Assembly (NCBI GenBank): GCA_022841465.1
Contig: JALHRL010000003.1
Location: 179,862-243,861 of the forward strand
Direction of reading: 5' to 3'
Source of the DNA: Bacteroidia bacterium
Lineage (GTDB): Bacteria > Bacteroidota > Bacteroidia > B-17B0 > Aurantibacillaceae
Length of the DNA: 64,000 bases
Shown: positions 57,794 to 64,000 of the stretch, piece after piece
Layout of the letters: each line of letters opens with the position of its first letter
How positions within the stretch are numbered: the first letter of the stretch is position 1
Program-made: the position numbers and the translations under genes
Notes under the pieces: model-generated
Databases searched by the model: none
What the model was told of the DNA's origin: nothing
What the model saw: the letters and a program-made list of their open reading frames with translations, nothing else

Positions 57794-58897
57794 ATGAATA
57801 AGCCTTCAGAAAAAAATTGCTTAACAAGCAACACTGCCTTAATATGTAGTGTACAAAATACATTTTCAATTAATTTCATTTTCTGCTTTATAAAATATGT
57901 GGAATGTAAAACAACTTTTGCAAAGCACTTCTTTTTGTTTTTATTTCTTTTAAGCAGCAAAGTGTTCTCTCAGTTTCACGGAGCCGTTGGTTCGGCAAAC
58001 ACAAATGCTATACACAAAGACAGCAGTATTTTTGTAGCGTGGGCAAAAACCTGTGTAGTAAATAGAGGTTGGCAAAACATTGCTAATACCGGCTTAGGTT
58101 ATACTAACGTTGGAATAGATTCTAACGCTATTGGCAAAGCAGGCGAAAACCCTGTAGTAAGTTTAGGTGATGGTGGTTTTGCCATACTTACATTTGATAA
58201 ACCAATAATAAATGGCGCCGGTTACGATTTTGCTGTTTTTGAAAACTCGTTTAGCAATTATTTTTTAGAATTGGCATTTGTAGAGGTAAGCAGTGATGGT
58301 GTAAATTATTTTCGTTTTCCTGCAACATCAAATACGCAACACCTTACCCAAATAGGACCGTATGATGAATTGGGCGAGCCCGAAAAAATAAACAATTTAG
58401 CAGGTAAATACCGGGTTTTTTACGGTACTCCCTTTGATTTAGAAGAAATGAAAAATAATAACGGGTTAAACGTTAATGCCATTACACATATTAAAATAAT
58501 AGATGTGGTAGGCTGTATACATGCGCCTTATGCAAGTATAGATGTAAATTCCGCGCCTATTAACGACCCCTACCCAACTGATTTTGGCAATGGTGGTTTT
58601 GATTTAGATGCCGTTGGTGTTATTCATCAATTAGATGTTGGTATAAATGAATTTACTGCGAACAAATCATTAAATGTATTTCCCAATCCGGCTAACAAAA
58701 TAGTATTAATACAAAATCCGGAAAAAAAATTAATGAATATTCAATTAATAAATAGTGCCGGAAATAGTGTTTACACCTGGCTTGGTGATACCAATCAATT
58801 TCAATTAAACGTTGAGGAATTTCCATCAGGTATGTATTACATACTCATGTTTGATCATCAAAATTATTACACCCAAAAACTTAGTATAATTCACTAA
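57794..58897 (+). CDS. Cobalamin-riboswitch-controlled secreted protein with T9SS type A signal
   Basis: 367 residues from the ATG at 57794, the start that lies right after the riboswitch hairpin. That start gives an unusual N-terminus: a clear signal peptide (KHFFLFLFLLSSKVFSQ) begins only near residue 40. An in-frame GTG at 57899 would give a normal signal peptide. The mature protein is one beta-rich domain (GGFAILTFDKPI, AFVEVSSDGVNYFRFP, HIKIIDVVG, GGFDLDAVGVI) of a type I associate with cobalamin loci, then a sorting domain (VFPNPANK). A surface role in cobalamin capture is inferred from the switch; no TonB receptor gene is adjacent. Confidence 0.8.
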   Translation: MNKPSEKNCLTSNTALICSVQNTFSINFIFCFIKYVECKTTFAKHFFLFLFLLSSKVFSQFHGAVGSANTNAIHKDSSIFVAWAKTCVVNRGWQNIANTGLGYTNVGIDSNAIGKAGENPVVSLGDGGFAILTFDKPIINGAGYDFAVFENSFSNYFLELAFVEVSSDGVNYFRFPATSNTQHLTQIGPYDELGEPEKINNLAGKYRVFYGTPFDLEEMKNNNGLNVNAITHIKIIDVVGCIHAPYASIDVNSAPINDPYPTDFGNGGFDLDAVGVIHQLDVGINEFTANKSLNVFPNPANKIVLIQNPEKKLMNIQLINSAGNSVYTWLGDTNQFQLNVEEFPSGMYYILMFDHQNYYTQKLSIIH

Positions 58898-58967
58898 TAA
58901 AAGAAGAATTAAACCTAAATTTATTTAATTAATGAAAAAAGTACCTTAAGAATATGGATACAATAAT

Positions 58968-58975
58968 ATTTTTGT
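58968..58975 (+). promoter_or_regulatory. -7 element of the HisKA_2 kinase gene
   Basis: TATTTTTG, exact TAnnTTTG, 24 bases before the ATG at 59000. AAGGA at 58986-58990 is a good ribosome site nine bases before that ATG, unusual in this window. Confidence 0.5.
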
Positions 58976-58999
58976 ATCTTAACACAAGGATTTTTTTAA

Positions 59000-60187
59000 A
59001 TGCCATTAAACAATAACCAAAATTTAGCGGGTAATAAATTAAGTTTGGTTGATACAAAACTTAAAAAAATTACAAATTACGTTATCTTTTTTGTAATGTT
59101 ATGTATGCTGTTTGCATTTTTCTACGGCTACATTTACTTAAAAAACACTACTTATGTAATTATTTTATACTTTCTTCCGCCTTTTGTTTATGGCTTATAC
59201 CTCACTAAATTAAACAAAACGCTAACTGCCATTACTATTTTATTTTTTGGAACCAGCCTTTTAATTACCGTTTTTTCAATTATTCAAGGTGAAGAAACCG
59301 CCACACATTATCATTTTATTAATACCATTATTTCATTATCCCTATTATTTGGATACGAAAATGCGAAAAAACATTTTTATTTAAGCGTTGCATTTACTGC
59401 ATTAAATATTGTGTTTGTTTTACTTTGTTTTAAATACCATTGGTTTGAAACTTATAAAAGTAAGCATGACGACACAGAAGGGATAAGGTTATTAAACTTT
59501 CTTATGTTGGTACCGGCATCGGTAGTTTTTTCGTTTGCAGTAGTTAGAAATTCTAAAATTCAACAAAAACAATTACGCTATTCGCTTGAAGAACAAAAAA
59601 CACTGCTGGCAGAAGTAAACCATCGTGTAAAAAACAACATGGCCATTATTATTAGTTTACTGAATTTAAAAAGAGATATGAGTTTGGGTTCAGAAACACA
59701 CGAAGCCCTTAACGATTGTAAAAACCGAGTGATGAGCATGGCCATAGTTCATCAAAAAATGTATCAAAGTAAAAGCAAAAGTGATATTGAGCTGGATGAT
59801 TACATTTCTGAATTAACCGATGAAATTAAAAACTCATTAAATTTTAAAAAAGCAATTAACGTAATTAAACAGGTTGATAAAATAAAGCTTAACATTTCTG
59901 TTGCCATACCAATTGGCTTAATTTTAAATGAGTTAATTACCAACTCTATTAAACATGCGTTTGATAATACTGAAAAACCGGAAATAAAAATTAAAGTAGA
60001 ATTAAATAACAAAACCATTAAATTAGAATATTCTGATAATGGAAAAGGAGTAGAAAATATAAATGAAATAAAATCAGAAACACTGGGTTTAATTTTAATA
60101 GATTCGTTAAGCGGACAAATAGACGGAAAGTATGAGTTTAAAAACAGTAACGGACTTAAATTTCAGCTTCAATTCCCGATTGCTTAA
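59000..60187 (+). CDS. Membrane histidine kinase, HisKA_2 type
   Basis: 395 residues. Six membrane helices (about 28-180), a short coiled linker, then HisKA_2 with AEVNHRVKNNMAIIISLL (phospho-His) and an HATPase with NELITNSIKHAF and YSDNGKGVEN. It lacks a sensor domain other than the membrane part. No response regulator is next to it; the next gene is a PP2C phosphatase 86 bases away on the same strand, so a joint signalling unit is possible. Confidence 0.88.
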   Translation: MPLNNNQNLAGNKLSLVDTKLKKITNYVIFFVMLCMLFAFFYGYIYLKNTTYVIILYFLPPFVYGLYLTKLNKTLTAITILFFGTSLLITVFSIIQGEETATHYHFINTIISLSLLFGYENAKKHFYLSVAFTALNIVFVLLCFKYHWFETYKSKHDDTEGIRLLNFLMLVPASVVFSFAVVRNSKIQQKQLRYSLEEQKTLLAEVNHRVKNNMAIIISLLNLKRDMSLGSETHEALNDCKNRVMSMAIVHQKMYQSKSKSDIELDDYISELTDEIKNSLNFKKAINVIKQVDKIKLNISVAIPIGLILNELITNSIKHAFDNTEKPEIKIKVELNNKTIKLEYSDNGKGVENINEIKSETLGLILIDSLSGQIDGKYEFKNSNGLKFQLQFPIA

Positions 60188-60273
60188 TTGTTTTTCTTAA
60201 AACTGTTTTTTAAATTCATAAATAATGCAGCAAATATATTTTTACTTTAATTTCTTATACAAATAATGTCTGC

Positions 60274-61620
60274 ATGAGTATTTGGAATAAAATATATAAT
60301 ATTGGCGTTAAAAAAAATGATGATCTGCAATTAATTCGTAAAAAACGAGTTAACAATCAAATTACCCTTTTTACCACACTAACAACCTTTATATTTATTC
60401 CGTTTTTAATTGCGGTAGAAAATTATTTTTTTGTTCCTTTTGACGCAATTACAACCCTGCTGCTGGCTACCACTTTTATATTTAATTATTTTGGCTGGTT
60501 ACAACTTGCCATGTTTTGGAGGTACTTTTTAGTATTAGGAATTGTAACATTTTCAGGAATTGAAATGCCGGAGGCGGGGTTTCAATATTTTTTAATACCC
60601 TTAGGATTAATTCCGTTTATTCTATCAAACAATAAGCTTATTCAAATGGTACTTTTTGTAAATGCCGTTGCTTTCTTTTTTTTAAGAATGGGTATATCTG
60701 AAAATTACACGCCGCATGTAAACCTATCTCATCAGGCAAATATGATAGCGTATATTATTATTCTTTCTTTAACTTTTGCTCTGTGCAGTTTATTTGTAAT
60801 TAAATTTAAAGTAGCAGGACTTAAATACGAAGAAATTATAAAAAAACAATTAATTGAAATAGAGGAAAAAAGAAAAGACACCTTAGACAGTATTAAGTAT
60901 GCTAAAAGAATACAAACGGCTTTACTGCCTACCCCCGATAGCATAAAAAGTATTTTAAAAGATGTCTTTGTTTTTTACAAACCAAAAGATATTGTAAGCG
61001 GCGATTTTTATTGGTTTGATAAATTGGGAAATAAAATTTTAATTGCCGTAGCAGATTGTACCGGCCATGGTGTGCCCGGGGCCATGCTTAGTGTTTTATG
61101 TACAAACTATTTAAACAAAGTGGTTGGCGAATTAAATATTACAAGCCCTGCACTTATACTAGATAAAATTAACGCCTTAATGCACGAACAATTCACTAAA
61201 AATAAGGAAGAAGTAGACGACGGAATGGACATTAGCTTATGCTGTATAGACTTTGAAAAAAACACCATAGAATTTGCCGGAGCCCACAACCCCATATACA
61301 TAATTAGGGATGGTAATCTTATCATTTATAAAGGAGATAAACAGCCTATTGGCAAATCGTATAAAACAAAGCCCTTTACTAATAATAGTATAAACACCAA
61401 ACCCGGCGATTGTTTTTACTTATTTTCTGATGGTTTTGCCGACCAATTTGGTGGCCCAAAAGGGAAAAAATATACATATAAACAACTTCAAAAATCATTT
61501 TTAGAATTGCATCATTTACCTATGGATGAGCAACATCTTATGTGCTTTTCTCTATTTAACGATTGGAAAGGCAAACTGCAACAAGTAGATGATGTTTGTT
61601 TAGTTGGTTTTAGGATTTAA
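60274..61620 (+). CDS. Membrane PP2C-type (SpoIIE) phosphatase
   Basis: 448 residues. Five or six membrane helices (about 30-185), a coiled coil with YAKRIQTALLP (the same motif precedes the phosphatase domain of the protein at 7352), and an intact SpoIIE domain: SGDFYW at about 242, ADCTGHGVPGAML, SDGFADQFGG and DDVCLVG. There is no PAS or GAF domain. It is likely an anti-sigma-antagonist-type or other Ser/Thr phosphatase; the partner is unknown. Neighbours are signalling genes on the same strand. Confidence 0.9.
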   Translation: MSIWNKIYNIGVKKNDDLQLIRKKRVNNQITLFTTLTTFIFIPFLIAVENYFFVPFDAITTLLLATTFIFNYFGWLQLAMFWRYFLVLGIVTFSGIEMPEAGFQYFLIPLGLIPFILSNNKLIQMVLFVNAVAFFFLRMGISENYTPHVNLSHQANMIAYIIILSLTFALCSLFVIKFKVAGLKYEEIIKKQLIEIEEKRKDTLDSIKYAKRIQTALLPTPDSIKSILKDVFVFYKPKDIVSGDFYWFDKLGNKILIAVADCTGHGVPGAMLSVLCTNYLNKVVGELNITSPALILDKINALMHEQFTKNKEEVDDGMDISLCCIDFEKNTIEFAGAHNPIYIIRDGNLIIYKGDKQPIGKSYKTKPFTNNSINTKPGDCFYLFSDGFADQFGGPKGKKYTYKQLQKSFLELHHLPMDEQHLMCFSLFNDWKGKLQQVDDVCLVGFRI

Positions 61621-61702
61621 AGCCTAATTTATCTATAAACCAATAGTTTATCGGCAATCCCCCTGTTTAATAAATTTTACTTTTATCTAAACAATATAAT
61701 AA

Positions 61703-61710
61703 TATATTTG
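61703..61710 (+). promoter_or_regulatory. -7 element of the MerR-type gene
   Basis: TATATTTG, exact TAnnTTTG, 18 bases before the ATG at 61729. A TTG at 61708 that would extend the frame by seven codons overlaps this box, so the ATG is chosen. Confidence 0.5.
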
Positions 61711-61728
61711 TTTAGCCTTTATTTAAAC

Positions 61729-62604
61729 ATGAAACTATATAAAATAGCAGATTTAGAGCATCTTTCGGGAATAAAGGCCCACACTATCCGAATTTGGGAA
61801 AAACGCTATAATCTTATAGAACCTATTAGAACAGATACAAATTACAGAAGGTACAACGATGAGCAGGTAAAAAAGCTTTTAAATGTAACCACCTTGCTTT
61901 CTAAAGGATATAAAATATCGCATTTGGCCGAACTTAAAGAAAATGAAATAAATGATAAGATTTTAGAAATTCAGAATAATACGCATGAAGATGCAACCTA
62001 CATTTCATACATAAATGAACTAGCCTCTTCCATGATAAATTTTGATGAAACTTTGTTTAATAACACCTTTAACAAAGCTATAAACAAGTATGGATTATTT
62101 GACTGCATGTTGAATATTGTGTATCCGCTTTTATATAAAATTGGTGTTATGTGGGCTACCGATAATGCAATGCCGGTACAAGAACATTTTGCATCGTGTA
62201 TTATTAAAAGAAAATTAGCTTCAAGTGTTGATATGTTGGAGGCACCACACCGTAAAGACAAAAAGTTTTTATTGTTTTTACCTCCGGAAGAATATCATGA
62301 AATTGTTTTATTATTTACAAATTATATTATTAGAGCAAAAGGTTACGAAACCATTTACTTGGGCCAAAATGTTCCTTACGACAATATAAAAGAGGTGGTA
62401 AACATTACCAATGCTAACTATTTGCTTACATTTTTTATTGCCGGGCACAATGAAAATTCTGTAGAAGAATTAATAAGCAATGTTAAGTTATCAAAATCGT
62501 TAACACTTTTGGTAAGTGGCAATAGTGATGTGGTTTCTAAATTTAATAAAACGGCACATACAGAAGTTTTAAACTCACCGGCTGATTTAATGCGATTTTT
62601 ATAA
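61729..62604 (+). CDS. MerR-family regulator with CarH-like cobalamin-binding domain
   Basis: 291 residues. An N-terminal MerR winged helix (HTIRIWEKRYNLIEP and RRYNDEQVKKLL) is followed by a four-helix bundle and a Rossmann-like B12 domain. The photoreceptor signature Trp-x9-Glu-His is intact (Trp142, Glu152, His153), and the lower ligand His190 is in Glu188-x-His190; the family's final Gly of ExHxxG is Val193. The YETIYLGQNVPYDNIKEV segment is typical. CarH/LitR proteins repress carotenoid or light-response genes in the dark when bound to adenosylcobalamin. Targets are not in this window. Confidence 0.88.
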   Translation: MKLYKIADLEHLSGIKAHTIRIWEKRYNLIEPIRTDTNYRRYNDEQVKKLLNVTTLLSKGYKISHLAELKENEINDKILEIQNNTHEDATYISYINELASSMINFDETLFNNTFNKAINKYGLFDCMLNIVYPLLYKIGVMWATDNAMPVQEHFASCIIKRKLASSVDMLEAPHRKDKKFLLFLPPEEYHEIVLLFTNYIIRAKGYETIYLGQNVPYDNIKEVVNITNANYLLTFFIAGHNENSVEELISNVKLSKSLTLLVSGNSDVVSKFNKTAHTEVLNSPADLMRFL

Positions 62605-62617
62605 AACGAATTGTACT

Positions 62618-63784
62618 TTATTTTTTCTTTAAAATAAATTCAACTCTACGGTTTACTTTTCTACCTTCTTCTGATTGATTAGATTCTAAAGGCTGACTGC
62701 TTCCGTAACCAAAAGAAGCTACGTTGTTAACATTAACTCCTTTGGCAACTAAATATTTTCCTACAGCCATTGCACGTTTTAAGGATAAATCTTTATTTTT
62801 TTCTTCATCGCCCAAATTATCGGTATGGCCATATATTTCAATAAACAAATTTGGATCGGCTTTCATATAAAAAGCAATTACATTTAATTCAGGATAGGAA
62901 AGTGGAGAAAGAATGGCTTCGCCACTTTGAAACAATACATTTTTAAAAGCAATTACAATATCATTTGGTACTTTATCAATGGTTACAGGCTCTACACGCT
63001 CGGTATCGGGCACTTCAATTTCTGCATCTGGGTTAATATACTCAAAGGGAATGGTGTCTTCTATTATGCGTTTATATTCGTAAATACTTATATCATCAAA
63101 ATAATAATACGCATCGCGTTCAATACTTTTATTAATTGGAGAACTAATACCTTGTGGAACCGTATTTCCGGTTTTCCATAATCTTTTAATTCCAAAACCA
63201 CCTATAAGCAGTGTGTTTTCTCCTCCGTTGGCCTTATACACTAAACTTATTTGATGCCAATTATTTACATCCATGCCCACTTCTTCTTCTAAATTAATGT
63301 ATATGGGCTTTAAATTGGTTATTGCATCGGAGTGCTCGTACTTTACATTTTTATTTAAGAAACAAACCCCAATTTTATCAACCGCTAAGCGCGAATAATC
63401 AGATAGGCTTATATAAAAATTTAAAATGTATTCTTTATTTGCATCCAGAGGCGCCGTTAAACTTGTTTGAAGGTACTCTCTGTAAAAACCATGGGAAACT
63501 GCAAAAATACCGGCATAACATTTTCCGGAGCGAGGCTCTTGTATACCCATTGCATTGTTGGGTACATTAACAACCGATATTTTACTAAATTTTTTATCGC
63601 ATTTACAAAAAAGATCGGTAGTGGCGCGGCTTGGCGAATTCCAAGAGGTATTTGCACCAATAGAAGAATATTCTATAGGAATAAATTTATTTACCTCAAA
63701 ACTTGAATCGGCAATTAAATTATTTTGAGAGCAAACAAAATTTGCTGTTACAACAACTAAAATTAGACTAACAATTTTTTTCAC
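62618..63784 (-). CDS. OmpA-family outer-membrane protein with N-terminal lectin-like domain
   Basis: 388 residues with a GTG start and signal peptide (LILVVVTANFVCSQ). Residues 20-230 form a jelly-roll-like domain of the kind that starts with NLIADSSFE and contains EYLQTSLTAPLDANKEYIL. The C-terminal OmpA domain (about 275-388) has IYGHTDNLGDEEKN, LSLKRAMAVGKYL and NRRVEFIL, with the peptidoglycan-binding Asp and Arg. It ties the outer membrane to the wall. It ends 13 bases after the convergent MerR gene. Confidence 0.88.
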   Translation of the reverse strand: MKKIVSLILVVVTANFVCSQNNLIADSSFEVNKFIPIEYSSIGANTSWNSPSRATTDLFCKCDKKFSKISVVNVPNNAMGIQEPRSGKCYAGIFAVSHGFYREYLQTSLTAPLDANKEYILNFYISLSDYSRLAVDKIGVCFLNKNVKYEHSDAITNLKPIYINLEEEVGMDVNNWHQISLVYKANGGENTLLIGGFGIKRLWKTGNTVPQGISSPINKSIERDAYYYFDDISIYEYKRIIEDTIPFEYINPDAEIEVPDTERVEPVTIDKVPNDIVIAFKNVLFQSGEAILSPLSYPELNVIAFYMKADPNLFIEIYGHTDNLGDEEKNKDLSLKRAMAVGKYLVAKGVNVNNVASFGYGSSQPLESNQSEEGRKVNRRVEFILKKK

Positions 63785-63837
63785 CGATTGAAAATTACGT
63801 TTATTCGTAATTATTTCATAGTGAATTTATAAATTAT

Positions 63838-63845
63838 TATATTTG
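63838..63845 (+). promoter_or_regulatory. -7 element facing the window's right end
   Basis: TATATTTG on the plus strand, exact TAnnTTTG. It could start transcription into the hairpin-rich right end (63850-64000). No TTTG -33 match at 19 bases. Confidence 0.35.
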
Positions 63846-63849
63846 TTAT

Positions 63850-64000
63850 AAGGGCTTAAAAAGCAGAGTTATAAGGATAAAAAGCCATTAAAAATGAATA
63901 AATTAAAAAGCACCAACACGCGAAGGAATAGCGCCAATCTTGCTAAAACTGCAAGATAAGCGCTATAAAGTAGCGCCTATATGCTAGTTATATGCAAGGC
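63850..64000. other. Hairpin-rich region without a recognised gene (right window end)
   Basis: Contains a near-direct repeat GTTATAAGG...AAAAAGC (63845 and 63869 area), a perfect 7-base hairpin ATCTTGC/GCAAGAT, a 6-base hairpin GCGCTA/TAGCGC, and a direct repeat TATATGC separated by TAGT, in the last 150 bases. The last motif, GTTATATGC, resembles integron recombination-site cores, but the required partner half is not seen. Confidence 0.4.
63894..63959 (+). CDS. Possible small ORF of 21 residues (uncertain)
   Basis: ATG at 63894 opens a 21-codon frame rich in Lys, Asn, Thr and Arg, ending TAA before the first right-end hairpin. AAGGA at 63873 is far upstream. No homology is recognised; it may be chance coding. 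It is listed because it is the only frame in this stretch. Confidence 0.2.
   Translation: MNKLKSTNTRRNSANLAKTAR

Noticed and set aside
61708..61728. Seven-codon extension of the MerR protein from a TTG
   Set aside because: That TTG lies inside an exact -7 box; ATG 61729 gives the canonical MerR N-terminus.

Overview
This is an AT-rich chromosomal window from a member of the Bacteroidota. Several independent signs agree: type IX secretion system (T9SS) cargo with both C-terminal signal types, a PorP/SprF-like protein beside a giant SprB-type repeat protein, a complete alternative complex III (ACIII) operon linked to an aa3 oxidase, and promoters of the TTTG-N19-TAnnTTTG class with few strong Shine-Dalgarno sites. 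The exact lineage cannot be fixed from this stretch. There are no insertion sequences, CRISPR arrays or phage genes. Most of the window is dense core genome.

Layout. 0-15 kb: the start of aroE (cut by the window edge), tex, an RluE-type pseudouridine synthase, a UbiD-family decarboxylase, a PD40 envelope protein, a large PAS/GAF/PP2C sensor phosphatase, a sodium/solute symporter, recR and a K+ channel with a 12-residue-repeat solenoid. 15-27 kb: tRNA-Asp, a small SRPBCC protein, then one long minus-strand respiratory operon actABCDEF-coxBA with a promoter at one end and a hairpin terminator at the other. 27-37 kb: a 2850-residue adhesin-like protein and its PorP/SprF partner. 37-45 kb: housekeeping metabolism (NUDIX, sugar-phosphate isomerase, lipB, FemAB/GNAT-like, deoC-aldehyde dehydrogenase, SET protein, ClC transporter). 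45-52.5 kb: minus-strand operon mfd-histidine kinase-FecB/FecD/FecE-type ABC importer. 52.7-59 kb: three T9SS cargo genes, each with its own terminator, then a cobalamin riboswitch driving a fourth T9SS cargo gene. 59-64 kb: a HisKA_2 kinase, a second PP2C phosphatase, a CarH-like B12-binding MerR regulator, an OmpA-family protein, and a hairpin-rich end with no recognised gene.

How the parts fit. The respiratory operon would pass electrons from menaquinol through ACIII to aa3 oxidase. The surface genes all depend on a T9SS encoded elsewhere. A cobalamin theme recurs: the riboswitch, the MerR protein with a cobalamin-photoreceptor signature, and an importer that could carry cobalamin or an iron chelate.

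The strongest new observations read directly from sequence are: (1) strict pairwise loss of two cysteines across about 30 repeats of the giant protein, which predicts its disulfide pattern; (2) a cobalamin riboswitch whose predicted kissing loop and ribosome-site hairpin point to one start codon while the signal peptide points to another; (3) a CarH-like regulator with the Trp-x9-Glu-His signature intact but the final Gly of ExHxxG changed to Val; (4) a 15-unit, 12-residue solenoid fused to a K+ channel pore.
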